Positions 16,956 through 24,759 of a DNA stretch of 64,000 nt are shown piece after piece. Under the pieces are notes generated by a model. The model saw only the letters and a list, made by a program, of their open reading frames with translations, was not told the DNA's origin and made no database searches. The first letter of the stretch is position 1, and every line of letters begins with the position of its first letter. The DNA is from Acidobacteriota bacterium (GTDB lineage Bacteria > Acidobacteriota > Terriglobia > Bryobacterales > Bryobacteraceae): NCBI GenBank assembly GCA_017304135.1, contig JAFLBB010000021.1, positions 1 to 64,000 on the forward strand, given 5' to 3'. The translations under genes were made by a program, and so were the position numbers.

Positions 16956-18266
16956 TCAGCCGCGCACTTTATTCGTCTTGTGATCCCACTCCAAGCGCCG
17001 CTTCTGGCGATAGGAGGCGTTGGCGACATGGGCCGCTCCGGCGGCATAATGACCCTCGGTGGCGTTCTCTCTGGAAGGCGAGCCCTCGCGAATCGATTTA
17101 ATGAAGTACTCGGCGTGCGACAGGCCGCGATCGATGGTGACCACGGCCGGCTCCTTGGGGGGCGGCAGCGGTTCCTTGGGCCGCCCATTGGGAAGGTAGC
17201 CCTTGGAGACGTAATACTGCTCGCGCATCTCACGCGGCCACTGGTAGGTGCCGTAGCCTTGCACATCGAGGTCTTCCGGTTCGGGGAAGACCACCAGCGC
17301 GTTGCGCTCTTCGTGCATCGTGCCCTCGGTGCCGTGGATGGTCCAGGGGCGCTGGCGGTAGCTGGTTTCGAGGTTGACGTACATGTCGGCCAGGAAGCCA
17401 TCGTACTCAAACAGCGTGTTCATGAAGTCGGGGACGGTGCGACCGTCGTTCCACTTATAAATGCCCCCATGCGAACTGATGGCGTGCGGCGCCTGGACGT
17501 CCATCACCTCGTGCAGCCAGGTGAGCAGGTGGACGTAGAGGTCGGTGGCCACGCCGCCTGAGTATTCCCACCAGCAGCGCCACTGGAAGAAGGTGCGGGC
17601 ATCGAACGCTTTGTTCTTGTAGTGGCCGAGGAAGCGCGGCCAGTCGATCGTCTGCGGCGAGGCGTCGGGCGGAATGGCGTATTTCCAGGAGCCCTGGGCG
17701 TTGTTGCGGTGGTTGGACATGCGCACCATGTGCACCTTGCCCAGTTGGCCGCTTTTCACGATGTCGCGCGCTTTGGCGGTGAGCGCGGAGGTTTTGCCCT
17801 GGCTTCCGACCTGCAGCACCTTGCCGGAGGCCTTTTCGGCGGCGATCATCTGCGGACCCTCGGCCAGGCTCCAGGTCATCGGCTTTTCGATATAGACGTG
17901 CTTGCCGGCCGACAAGGCGTCGAGGGTGACTTTCTTGTGCAGGTGGTCGGGGATGGCGATGACGACGGCGTCGATGTCCTTGCGGTCGAGAATCGCCCGG
18001 TAGTCCTTGCCGACCATGATCTGGTCGTTGATCTGCTCCTTGGCGCGTTTCAGGCAGCCGTCGTAGAGATCGACCACGGCCAGGCAGTTCACGCCGGCGA
18101 TCGGCTTATGGTCTTCAATGAGTTGCGTGCCGCGGATGCCGCTGCCGATGAAGCCCAGGTTGACCTGGTCGTTGACGCTGGCTGCGCGCAGGGCGGGGCC
18201 TTTGGCGGCCAGTTGGTAGACGACCGCGGCGCCGGCGGTTTCCAAGAATCTGCGACGGTTGGGCAT
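16956..18266 (-). CDS. Secreted Gfo/Idh/MocA-family oxidoreductase
   Basis: A 436-residue protein starting at ATG 18266 behind AAGGAG; an 18-codon extension upstream runs through the promoter and is rejected. The N-terminus MPNRRRFLETAGAAVV has twin arginines and a hydrophobic stretch, so Tat export is likely. The NAD(P)-binding region shows NLGFIGSGIRGTQLI and the EKPMTWSLAE segment contains the conserved Glu-Lys-Pro. This type is abundant in Acidobacteriota and Planctomycetes and acts on sugars or glycosides; the substrate is unknown. It heads an operon with the NagX-like gene. Confidence 0.9.
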   Translation of the reverse strand: MPNRRRFLETAGAAVVYQLAAKGPALRAASVNDQVNLGFIGSGIRGTQLIEDHKPIAGVNCLAVVDLYDGCLKRAKEQINDQIMVGKDYRAILDRKDIDAVVIAIPDHLHKKVTLDALSAGKHVYIEKPMTWSLAEGPQMIAAEKASGKVLQVGSQGKTSALTAKARDIVKSGQLGKVHMVRMSNHRNNAQGSWKYAIPPDASPQTIDWPRFLGHYKNKAFDARTFFQWRCWWEYSGGVATDLYVHLLTWLHEVMDVQAPHAISSHGGIYKWNDGRTVPDFMNTLFEYDGFLADMYVNLETSYRQRPWTIHGTEGTMHEERNALVVFPEPEDLDVQGYGTYQWPREMREQYYVSKGYLPNGRPKEPLPPPKEPAVVTIDRGLSHAEYFIKSIREGSPSRENATEGHYAAGAAHVANASYRQKRRLEWDHKTNKVRG

Positions 18267-18282
18267 GGGAACTCCTTGCCGA

Positions 18283-18310
18283 ATTATAGACCCTCTGGCG
18301 ATGAAGCCAA
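18283..18310 (-). promoter_or_regulatory. Promoter of the Gfo/Idh/MocA operon
   Basis: A perfect TATAAT (18283-18288, minus strand) stands 16 nt from TTGGCT (18305-18310). The AAGGAG ribosome site lies just downstream, giving a leader of roughly 10 nt. Confidence 0.65.
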
Positions 18311-18318
18311 AAACCAGC

Positions 18319-18335
18319 AATTCGTAGGACGAATT
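18319..18335. promoter_or_regulatory. Perfect 7-bp inverted repeat, possible operator
   Basis: AATTCGT-AGG-ACGAATT is a perfect dyad, A+T-rich against the surroundings. It lies just upstream of the -35 of the minus-strand oxidoreductase promoter and about 60 bp before the plus-strand ATPase, so it could control either or both. Confidence 0.45.
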
Positions 18336-18395
18336 ACCCCGCTTCGGCTAAACCTCCCGCCCCCGCTTGCCGATGACCTAAGTGGATTGCTGGAG

Positions 18396-19721
18396 ATGCA
18401 GACGGAACAAGTCGCTCAACTCGCCGCCAACCTGCAGGTGAGCCCTGCCGTCCCCGCCCTGCCCACCCACCTGCGCGACACCGGCTTGCCGGAAGCCATG
18501 GTGGAGCAGTTGATTCTGAAGACGTTATACTTCCGCAGCGAAACGCTGGGGCGCGATTTGGCGCGCTCGCTCGGCCTGCGGTTCAGCGTCATCGACGAGA
18601 TGATCGAGTTCCTCAAGCGCCAGCACCTGGTGCAGGTCAGGCGCTCGATGGGGATGGGCGCGATCTCCTCCGTATACGCCCTTACCGAGGCCGGACGCCT
18701 GCACGCCCGCGAATACCTGGAACAGAATCAGTATGCCGGCAAGGCCCCGGTGCCGCTGTCGCAATATGCCGACATGGTGAAGGCGCAGCGCTGGAAGGAC
18801 AGCTGGCTCTCCATGGACCGGCTGGAGATGGCCTACCGGCACATGGTGACCACGCCGCGCATGCTGAGCCAGCTCGGGCCGGCGGTGAATGCCGGCAAAT
18901 CGTTCCTCGTCTACGGCCAGCCCGGCAACGGGAAGACCTACCTCGCCGAGGCGCTCAACGAAATTGATCCCGAGCCGATCTACATGCCCTACGCCATTGA
19001 GTGCCAGGGCCAGATCATCCAGCTCTATGACCCCGTCTACCACAAGCCGATTGTCGACGAAGGCGACGAAATCCGCGCCATGGCCTTTGAGCCGGATTAC
19101 GACACCCGCTGGTTCAAGACCCGCCGGCCGTTCATCGTCTCCGGCGGCGAACTGTCGCTTGAGGTGCTCGATCTCAGCTACAACACGATCTCCAAGTTCT
19201 ACGACGCGCCGCTGCAGTTGAAGGCAAACAACGGCATCTACCTTCTTGACGACTTCGGCCGCCAGAAGTGCTCGCCGGCGGAGATTCTGAACCGCTGGAT
19301 CGTGCCCATGGAACGGCATATCGACTACCTCACCTTCCAGAACGGCGCGAAGATGAACGTGCCGTTCGAGGCGTTCCTGATCTTCTCCACCAACCTCAAC
19401 CCGGACCAATTGGGCGACGAGGCGTTTCTACGCCGCATCAGCTACAAGATGCTCATGCGCAACCCGAGCGAAGAGGAGTTTCTGGAAATTTTCCGCCGCT
19501 TCGCCGACCAGCAGCAGTTGGACTACACCGAACAGCTGATGCAGGACTTCCTCAACCGCCACTATCGCGGCACCTCGCGCGATCGCCGCCGCTGCCATCC
19601 GCGCGATGTGATTAACCACGCCATCGACCTCATCCGCTTCGAACGCCGCCCGTGGGAGCTCAACGAAGAGGTTCTCCACCTGGCCTTTGAAAGCGTCTTC
19701 GTGCACGACGAAGACGAGTAG
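18396..19721 (+). CDS. AAA-family ATPase with an N-terminal winged-helix-like region
   Basis: A 441-residue cytoplasmic protein. Residues about 30-105 look like a winged-helix (FSVIDEMIEFLKRQHLVQV, then a hairpin and VYALTEAGRLHAREYL). The ATPase core has Walker A GQPGNGKT (174-181), Walker B LLDDFGRQ (283-290), sensor 1 FSTNL (330-334) and the arginine-containing FLRRISYK. A TTG three codons upstream is an alternative start; GGAG touches the ATG and is too close to be a good ribosome site. I recognise it as a conserved AAA protein but know no function. Its immediate neighbours, a permease and an oxidoreductase operon, do not explain it. Confidence 0.8.
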   Translation: MQTEQVAQLAANLQVSPAVPALPTHLRDTGLPEAMVEQLILKTLYFRSETLGRDLARSLGLRFSVIDEMIEFLKRQHLVQVRRSMGMGAISSVYALTEAGRLHAREYLEQNQYAGKAPVPLSQYADMVKAQRWKDSWLSMDRLEMAYRHMVTTPRMLSQLGPAVNAGKSFLVYGQPGNGKTYLAEALNEIDPEPIYMPYAIECQGQIIQLYDPVYHKPIVDEGDEIRAMAFEPDYDTRWFKTRRPFIVSGGELSLEVLDLSYNTISKFYDAPLQLKANNGIYLLDDFGRQKCSPAEILNRWIVPMERHIDYLTFQNGAKMNVPFEAFLIFSTNLNPDQLGDEAFLRRISYKMLMRNPSEEEFLEIFRRFADQQQLDYTEQLMQDFLNRHYRGTSRDRRRCHPRDVINHAIDLIRFERRPWELNEEVLHLAFESVFVHDEDE

Positions 19722-19742
19722 CGCCTCCTCGTCCGCCAAGCC

Positions 19743-19760
19743 GCCGCACGCTCGTGCGGC
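19743..19760 (+). terminator. Stem-loop after the AAA ATPase gene
   Basis: GCCGCACG-CT-CGTGCGGC is a perfect 8-bp inverted repeat 21 nt after the stop codon. There is no U-run behind it, so it could be a weak or Rho-assisted terminator. Confidence 0.4.
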
Positions 19761-19772
19761 AAGCCCCGGTGA

Positions 19773-19778
19773 TACACT
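19773..19778 (+). promoter_or_regulatory. -10 box TACACT close to the permease start
   Basis: GATACACT lies 9 nt before the ATG at 19788, which puts the expected transcript start within about 3 nt of the start codon. No Shine-Dalgarno is present. Confidence 0.5.
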
Positions 19779-19787
19779 CACCCGGTC

Positions 19788-21095
19788 ATGGACTGGAGTG
19801 TCGCCGGCATCGTCGTCTCGCTAATTGTGATCGTCGCCCTCGCCCTGCGCGGCTGGCACATCATCCTCATCGCCCCGCTGGCGGTCATCGTCACGGCTCT
19901 GTTTTCCGGCATGGAGATTCTGCCGCTGCTCACCGGCCCCTACATGAAGGGCTTCGTGAACTACGCCGGCAAGTTCTACCTCGTGTTTCTCACCGCGTCG
20001 ATCTTCGGTAAGGCGATGGAGGACTCCGGCGCGGCGCGTTCGATCGCGCTGGCGATTCTGCGGCTCACCGGGCGCGGCAGCCAGTACAACGTGCTGCTGG
20101 CCATCAGCGCCATCACGCTCGGCCTCACCTATGGCGGCGTGAGCCTGTTCGTCGTCATCTTCGCTGTCATCCCCATCGCCCGGCCCCTATTCCGCGAACT
20201 CAACGTGCCCTGGCACCTGTTCGCGGCCGCCTTCACCTTCGGCCTCGGCTCCATCACGATGACGATGATCCCCGGCACGCCGTCGATCATCAACATCATG
20301 CCGACGCGCTACATGACCTCCTCGCCCACCTCGGCGCCGCTGCTGGGGCTGCTGGGCGCGGCGGTTCTGGTTGTGTTCAACCTCTGGTACATGCGATTTG
20401 CCCTGCGGCGCGCGGTGGCGCGCGGGGAAAGCTACGCCGCAACACCGGCAGGCGGGGCCGCTACGGAGCCCGAGGCGCCAGGCTCGCAGCCGGTGGGTCC
20501 GCATGTCGCCCTCTGCCTGTTGCCGCCCGCCACCCTCATCGTCCTGCTCAACGTCGTCAAGCTCGACATCCTGGTGGCCATGACGGCGGCCACGGCGGTC
20601 TGCGTGGCGCTCTTCTGGAGCCGCTTCGGTAACCTGCTCGACACGCTGAACCGGGGCGCGGTGAACACGGTGAACCCGATCATCAACACCTGCGCCGATG
20701 TCGGCTACGGCATGTCGATCGCCGCCACCGAAGGCTTCAAGACGGTCAGCGCCTGGCTGCTGGCCATGCCCGGCCATCCGATCATCTCGCTCTCCATCGC
20801 CACCAACATCATGGCCGGCATCTCCGGTTCGGCCTCCGGCGGACTGGGCATCATCCTGGAGACCATCGCGCCTAAGTACCTTGCTCTCGGCCTCAGCCCC
20901 GACCTCGTCCACCGCATCTGCGTCATGTCGGCCGGCGCCTTCGATGCGCTGCCGCACAACGGTGTCGTCATCACCACGCTGGCTGTGGCCGGACTCACCC
21001 ACTCGAACTCCTACAAGCACGTCTGGTGGGGGCACGTCGTCGCTACCGTGATTGCGCTGGCGATCGTCATTCCGGTGGGCATCCTGCTCTACTAA
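19788..21095 (+). CDS. GntP-family permease
   Basis: A 435-residue inner-membrane transporter with about 12 hydrophobic segments. Glycine-rich motifs such as LTYGGVSLFVVIFAV, MTMIPGTPSIIN and MAGISGSASGGLGI are typical of the GntP gluconate/hydroxy-acid symporter family. Similar proteins import gluconate or 3-hydroxybutyrate; the substrate is not determined here. A loop of about 30 residues between TM segments near residue 220 is rich in Ala, Glu and Pro. It is followed 33 bp later by a sugar isomerase-like gene on the same strand, hinting at sugar-acid metabolism. Confidence 0.9.
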   Translation: MDWSVAGIVVSLIVIVALALRGWHIILIAPLAVIVTALFSGMEILPLLTGPYMKGFVNYAGKFYLVFLTASIFGKAMEDSGAARSIALAILRLTGRGSQYNVLLAISAITLGLTYGGVSLFVVIFAVIPIARPLFRELNVPWHLFAAAFTFGLGSITMTMIPGTPSIINIMPTRYMTSSPTSAPLLGLLGAAVLVVFNLWYMRFALRRAVARGESYAATPAGGAATEPEAPGSQPVGPHVALCLLPPATLIVLLNVVKLDILVAMTAATAVCVALFWSRFGNLLDTLNRGAVNTVNPIINTCADVGYGMSIAATEGFKTVSAWLLAMPGHPIISLSIATNIMAGISGSASGGLGIILETIAPKYLALGLSPDLVHRICVMSAGAFDALPHNGVVITTLAVAGLTHSNSYKHVWWGHVVATVIALAIVIPVGILLY

Positions 21096-21112
21096 TTCGC
21101 GTCCGCGAGGGA

Positions 21113-21118
21113 TACACT
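21113..21118 (+). promoter_or_regulatory. -10 box TACACT close to the TIM-barrel gene start
   Basis: The same GATACACT octamer as before the permease lies 10 nt before the ATG at 21129. No Shine-Dalgarno is visible and no -35 is clear. Confidence 0.45.
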
Positions 21119-21128
21119 AGGGATCGTT

Positions 21129-22061
21129 ATGATCACCCGCCGCACCGCACTGGCCGGCCTGGCCGGAAGCGCCGCAGCATTGGCCTCTCCGCCGAACGGA
21201 GCCAACCCGCTGCCCATCTGCGCCTTCTCGAAGCACTTTCAATGGACCGACGTGAAGGAGACCGCGGCGCTCTGTAAGGAGATCGGCTACGACGGTGTCG
21301 ACCTCACCGTGCGCGCCGGTGGCCATGTGCTGCCCGAACGCGTTGCCGACGATCTGCCGCGCGCTGTCGAGACGATCCACAAGGCGGGTCTCTCAACGCC
21401 CATGGTGACGGCGGGCATCGTCGACGCCACCTCGCCGCATGCCGAAGCGATCCTCAAAACACTGGCCTCGCTCAACATCAAGCGCTACCGCTGGGGCGGT
21501 TTCCGCTGGGACGAAAAGAAGGCGCCCGAAGCGCAGCTGAAGGCCTACTACGAGAAAACCAAGGACCTCGACGCGCTCAACCGCGCCCACGGCATGTGCG
21601 CCATGTATCACACGCACTCAGGCCCCGGGCAGTTCGGCAATGCGTTTTGGGACATCTTCACCGTCACGCGCGAGTTCAAACCGGAGTCGATCAGCATCAA
21701 CCTTGACATCGGCCATGCCACGGTGGAGGGCGGCTACGGCGCATGGATGTCCACCTCGCGTATGATCCTGCCCTACACGCGCGGCATCGCCGTGAAGGAC
21801 TTCTATTGGGAGAAGAACGCCAAGGGCGTGTGGGCCCCGCGCTGGTGTTCGCTCGGCAAGGGCATGGTGAACCTCACGCGCTTCCTCGGCTACGTGAAAG
21901 AGGCCGGGTTCACCGGCCCCGTTCAGCTTCATATGGAATACCCGGAGGTGGGCGATGCCCATGCCGGCAAGGGCATGACCATCGAGCGCTCCGAATTCCT
22001 CCGATTGATGAAGAGCGATCTGGCCACACTGCGCGCGGCCATGAAGACGGTGGGCCTGTAG
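21129..22061 (+). CDS. Exported sugar isomerase/epimerase-like TIM-barrel protein
   Basis: A 310-residue protein of the xylose-isomerase-like TIM-barrel family. The N-terminus MITRRTALAGLAGSAAALA has an RR-containing Tat-like signal. Barrel residues include IGYDGVDLTVR, MYHTHSG, INLDIGHATVEGGYG and PVQLHMEYPEVGDA, with Glu, Asp and His positions that bind a metal in relatives. Substrate unknown. It may be co-transcribed with the GntP gene, though it has its own -10-like box. Confidence 0.87.
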   Translation: MITRRTALAGLAGSAAALASPPNGANPLPICAFSKHFQWTDVKETAALCKEIGYDGVDLTVRAGGHVLPERVADDLPRAVETIHKAGLSTPMVTAGIVDATSPHAEAILKTLASLNIKRYRWGGFRWDEKKAPEAQLKAYYEKTKDLDALNRAHGMCAMYHTHSGPGQFGNAFWDIFTVTREFKPESISINLDIGHATVEGGYGAWMSTSRMILPYTRGIAVKDFYWEKNAKGVWAPRWCSLGKGMVNLTRFLGYVKEAGFTGPVQLHMEYPEVGDAHAGKGMTIERSEFLRLMKSDLATLRAAMKTVGL

Positions 22062-22070
22062 CGCGCGGCC

Positions 22071-23021
22071 TTAGGCAGCGACTTCGAACAAGGCGGGCGC
22101 GGCCGGTGTCTGCGCAGCCGTGGCGGCGGCCACTTGCGGGCGCAGCGGCGGGGTCAGCCGTTCGCCGCCCAGCAGCGACTGCATCTGGAGCGCGTTGATC
22201 ACGCTCCTGCCGCCGCCGTCGTTGGCGAACACCACGTAGACCTCCTCGGCGAAGCGGCGCAGATGTTCGATGCGCGGTTGCCAGGCTTCCATCTCGACCA
22301 GTGAGAAGAAGTGGTTGTGGCCTGTGCGCTGGCCGTTGCGCGTGGCTTCGCGGTCGTCAAACTCGGCGAAACTCGTGCCTGTTTGCGGACCGTACAGCTT
22401 CACATAGCCGACGCGCGTGGTGAGCCACGAGGCCGGCGCGGTGGCGCGCAGCGAACGCGGCTGGTCGAGATTGCAGAAGCCCACCTTGTAATCCACCAGA
22501 GTGCCGATGGCCTCCTCCACCGTCCAGGAGGCATGCCGCAACTCGGCCACCAGCGGGAACGCCGAAAAAGCGCGGCGTAGTTGGATCAGGAAGTCGCGGT
22601 TCTCGCCCGTGAAGCGGAACGAGGAGGGGAACTGCATCAGCAGCGCGCCCAGTTGGCCGCGATCCAGCAACGGGTGCAGGCTTTGCGTGAAAAGCGCCAC
22701 CGAGGCGTCGTCCAACTGCCGCTCATGCGTGAACTGGCGGTGCAGGCGCGCCGTGAATTTGAACTGCTCGTTGTGGGCCACCTTGGCGCCCCACAGCTTA
22801 GTCAGTTCCGGGCGGTGGAACTGATACATCGTGCTGTCGATTTCCAGCGTGTCGAGCCGCTGCGCCAGGAACTCAAGGGGATGGAAGCCGCGCGCCTGGG
22901 GGCGGGGAAACACCGCGCGGTCCCACCCGGCGTGCATCCAGCCAGACGCGCCACAGCGCGGACCAGGCGTGGAAGATGCGGAGACGGAGGTGCCGCTCCG
23001 CAAAGAAAGGGAATGAGTCAT
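22071..23021 (-). CDS. DUF72 family protein
   Basis: A 316-residue protein; the ATG at 23021 has AGGAGAGG in front, and a further in-frame extension of 25 codons upstream overlaps the promoter and is rejected. The DUF72 signature appears as CGASGWMHAGW, FLAQRLDTLEIDSTMYQFHR, LLMQFPSSFRF, VAELRHASW and VYVVFANDGGGRSV. The fold is a TIM barrel; biochemical role unknown in the family. The last 40 residues are Ala/Pro-rich. The first 35 residues (SLRSGTSVSASSTPG) are longer than usual for the family. Confidence 0.88.
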   Translation of the reverse strand: MTHSLSLRSGTSVSASSTPGPRCGASGWMHAGWDRAVFPRPQARGFHPLEFLAQRLDTLEIDSTMYQFHRPELTKLWGAKVAHNEQFKFTARLHRQFTHERQLDDASVALFTQSLHPLLDRGQLGALLMQFPSSFRFTGENRDFLIQLRRAFSAFPLVAELRHASWTVEEAIGTLVDYKVGFCNLDQPRSLRATAPASWLTTRVGYVKLYGPQTGTSFAEFDDREATRNGQRTGHNHFFSLVEMEAWQPRIEHLRRFAEEVYVVFANDGGGRSVINALQMQSLLGGERLTPPLRPQVAAATAAQTPAAPALFEVAA

Positions 23022-23067
23022 GGCTGCCTCTCCTTGGCGACGAGTATTTCGCTGTCTGTTCGCCACC

Positions 23068-23096
23068 AGAATACGAGAGGGCGAAGAAAAGGTCAA
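23068..23096 (-). promoter_or_regulatory. Sigma-70 promoter of the DUF72 gene
   Basis: TTGACC (23091-23096), a 17-nt spacer and TATTCT (23068-23073) on the minus strand. The leader would be about 40 nt and ends in a good Shine-Dalgarno. Confidence 0.7.
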
Positions 23097-23187
23097 GGAG
23101 AAAATGTGAACGCGATTATCGATTTTTTTACGCGCGGCTGTAACATCCCCCGGTACCCCCGCGCCCTATAGACATCCCCGTTACGAC

Positions 23188-23230
23188 AGCGGGCGCCATC
23201 ACCCCTCATCACCCAACACAGGCGCCCGCT
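23188..23230 (-). terminator. Large stem-loop downstream of cysK
   Basis: AGCGGGCGCC (23188-23197) is the exact complement of GGCGCCCGCT (23221-23230), with a 23-nt loop. It lies 30 nt after the cysK stop. There is no U-tract, so termination is only one reading; the 23-nt loop would suit an RNA stability element. Confidence 0.45.
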
Positions 23231-23259
23231 CCTCTCAGATTCTTCTCCGCATTTCCTAC

Positions 23260-24216
23260 CTATTCATTAAACATTCCTTCAAACAGGACGCTGCTCAGGT
23301 AGCGCTCGCCAGAGTCTGGCAAAATCACCACGATCGTCTTGCCTGCCATCTCCGGTTCGTGCGCAAGCCGCACTGCCGCCGCGGCAGCAGCGCCGCAGGA
23401 GATGCCGCACAGGATTCCTTCCTGCGCCGCCAACCGCCGGGCCATCTCGATGGCCTCGTCATTGCTTACTTGCTCGACGCGGTCCACCATCTTCAGGTCG
23501 AGTGTGTCGGGGATGAAGCCGGCGCCGATCCCCTGGATCTTGTGCGGCCCGGGCTTGATCGCCTCGCCTTTGAGCGTTTGCGTGATCACCGGGCTTGCCG
23601 TCGGTTCGACGCCCACCGCCACGATCTTCTTCCCCTTTGCCTCTTTGAAAAACCGCGAAATGCCGGTGATCGTCCCGCCGGTGCCGATGCCGCTCACCAG
23701 CACATCCATTCCGCCGTTGGTGTCGTCCCAGATTTCCGGACCGGTGGTTTCAAAGTGGATCTTCGGGTTGGCCGGGTTCTTGAACTGCTGTAGAAGCAGG
23801 AATCGTTTCGGATCGGCGGCGGCGATCTCCTCGGCCTTCTGGATGGCTCCGCGCATGCCGGCCGCGCCTTCGGTCAGCAGCAGTTTCGCGCCAAAGGCCT
23901 TCAGCACCTTGCGGCGCTCAATCGACATCGTCTCCGGCATGGTGAGCGTGATCGGGTAGCCGCGGGCCGCGGCAACGAAAGCCAGCGCAATGCCGGTGTT
24001 GCCGCTGGTAGGCTCCACCAGTTCCATGCCCGGTTTCAGTGCGCCGCTCTTTTCAGCCTCCCAGATCATTGATGCGCCGATGCGGCACTTCACCGAATAG
24101 GCCGGATTGCGGCCTTCGATCTTGGCCAGGATGGTGACCGGGAGTCCCTGCGTCACGCGGTTCAATCGCACCAGCGGGGTACGGCCAATGCTCAATGAGT
24201 TGTCGTTGAAAACCAT
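23260..24216 (-). CDS. cysK: Cysteine synthase (O-acetylserine sulfhydrylase)
   Basis: A 318-residue PLP enzyme. K43 in the YSVKCRIG segment is the Schiff-base lysine and SGNTG (71-75) is the substrate loop. [10 protein letters not shown] binds the cofactor phosphate and the [12 protein letters not shown] segment is close to the canonical GISSGA. It makes cysteine from O-acetylserine and sulfide in the cytoplasm. AGGAGC precedes the ATG. It lies 37 nt after an Rrf2 regulator gene and is almost certainly co-transcribed with it. Confidence 0.94.
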   Translation of the reverse strand: MVFNDNSLSIGRTPLVRLNRVTQGLPVTILAKIEGRNPAYSVKCRIGASMIWEAEKSGALKPGMELVEPTSGNTGIALAFVAAARGYPITLTMPETMSIERRKVLKAFGAKLLLTEGAAGMRGAIQKAEEIAAADPKRFLLLQQFKNPANPKIHFETTGPEIWDDTNGGMDVLVSGIGTGGTITGISRFFKEAKGKKIVAVGVEPTASPVITQTLKGEAIKPGPHKIQGIGAGFIPDTLDLKMVDRVEQVSNDEAIEMARRLAAQEGILCGISCGAAAAAAVRLAHEPEMAGKTIVVILPDSGERYLSSVLFEGMFNE

Positions 24217-24253
24217 GAGTGCTCCTGATGAGGTGAGCCGCCGCGGGCGGCGT

Positions 24254-24688
24254 CTAGATTTCCCAATTCGGTATATAGCGGCTCTGCCGCTCCTGCCATG
24301 TGCGCGCGACCTCAGCCAGCGTGCAGTGGTCCAAAATGCCGCTCACGGCCGTTTCCACGCGCCCCCACATCTCTGAGAAGGGCGTCTCCTGCCGGCGCTT
24401 TCCCTGGTTGCGTCCCATACGGCCGCTCTCCACAAATCGCAGGATATCGCCCACGTTGATTTCATGCGGCGGTCGGGACAGCAGGTAACCGCCATCGGCG
24501 CCACGGCGCGACTCTACAAAATTTCCCTGCTTCAGCGCCGCCAGGATCAGTTCAAGGAACTTCTGGGGAATTTTCTGCCTCTGCGCGATGCCGGCGATCT
24601 TCACCGGTTCGCCCGGACGCTGCAGGGCGAGGTCGAACAGGGCCAGCAGGGCGTATTCACCCTTTACAGAGATGTTGAGAGGTCCCAC
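24254..24688 (-). CDS. Rrf2-family regulator, CymR-like
   Basis: A 144-residue Rrf2 protein with a GTG start at 24688. The winged-helix N-terminus shows [27 protein letters not shown] and [15 protein letters not shown]. Only one cysteine is present (C122), so the three-Cys Fe-S site of IscR is absent; this agrees with the CymR type, which senses cysteine status through CysK. The gene sits directly upstream of cysK, so control of cysteine synthesis is a reasonable inference. Confidence 0.87.
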   Translation of the reverse strand: MGPLNISVKGEYALLALFDLALQRPGEPVKIAGIAQRQKIPQKFLELILAALKQGNFVESRRGADGGYLLSRPPHEINVGDILRFVESGRMGRNQGKRRQETPFSEMWGRVETAVSGILDHCTLAEVARTWQERQSRYIPNWEI

Positions 24689-24693
24689 GCTTG

Positions 24694-24718
24694 AATCACC
24701 TATTGCCTAGTAGAGATT
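24694..24718. promoter_or_regulatory. Imperfect dyad over the -10, possible Rrf2 operator
   Basis: Read on the minus strand the 25 bases have arms AATC-x-CTA and TAG-xx-GATT around an 8-nt centre. The dyad overlaps the -10 of the rrf2-cysK promoter, the usual place for autorepression. The symmetry is imperfect by one base in spacing. Confidence 0.4.
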
Positions 24719-24743
24719 ATCTGATGGGGACAAGGGTCGTCAA
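24714..24743 (-). promoter_or_regulatory. Sigma-70 promoter of rrf2-cysK
   Basis: TTGACG (24738-24743) is followed after 17 or 18 nt by ATAATC or TAATCT (24714-24720) on the minus strand. The predicted leader is about 20 nt. Confidence 0.65.
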
Positions 24744-24759
24744 GCGAGGCAAAGGTCCC

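Noticed and set aside
16956-18320. Longer N-terminus for the Gfo/Idh/MocA gene
   Set aside because: The extra 18 codons run through the TATAAT box and lack a ribosome site, whereas the chosen ATG has AAGGAG and a Tat signal.
17622-18395. Long in-frame N-terminal extension of the AAA ATPase gene
   Set aside because: It is antisense to the oxidoreductase gene and its composition matches a shadow frame; conserved sequence starts at 18396.
23188-23230. CRISPR-like or attachment-site reading of the hairpin
   Set aside because: Only one pair of arms exists, with no repeat-spacer pattern, integrase gene or tRNA nearby.
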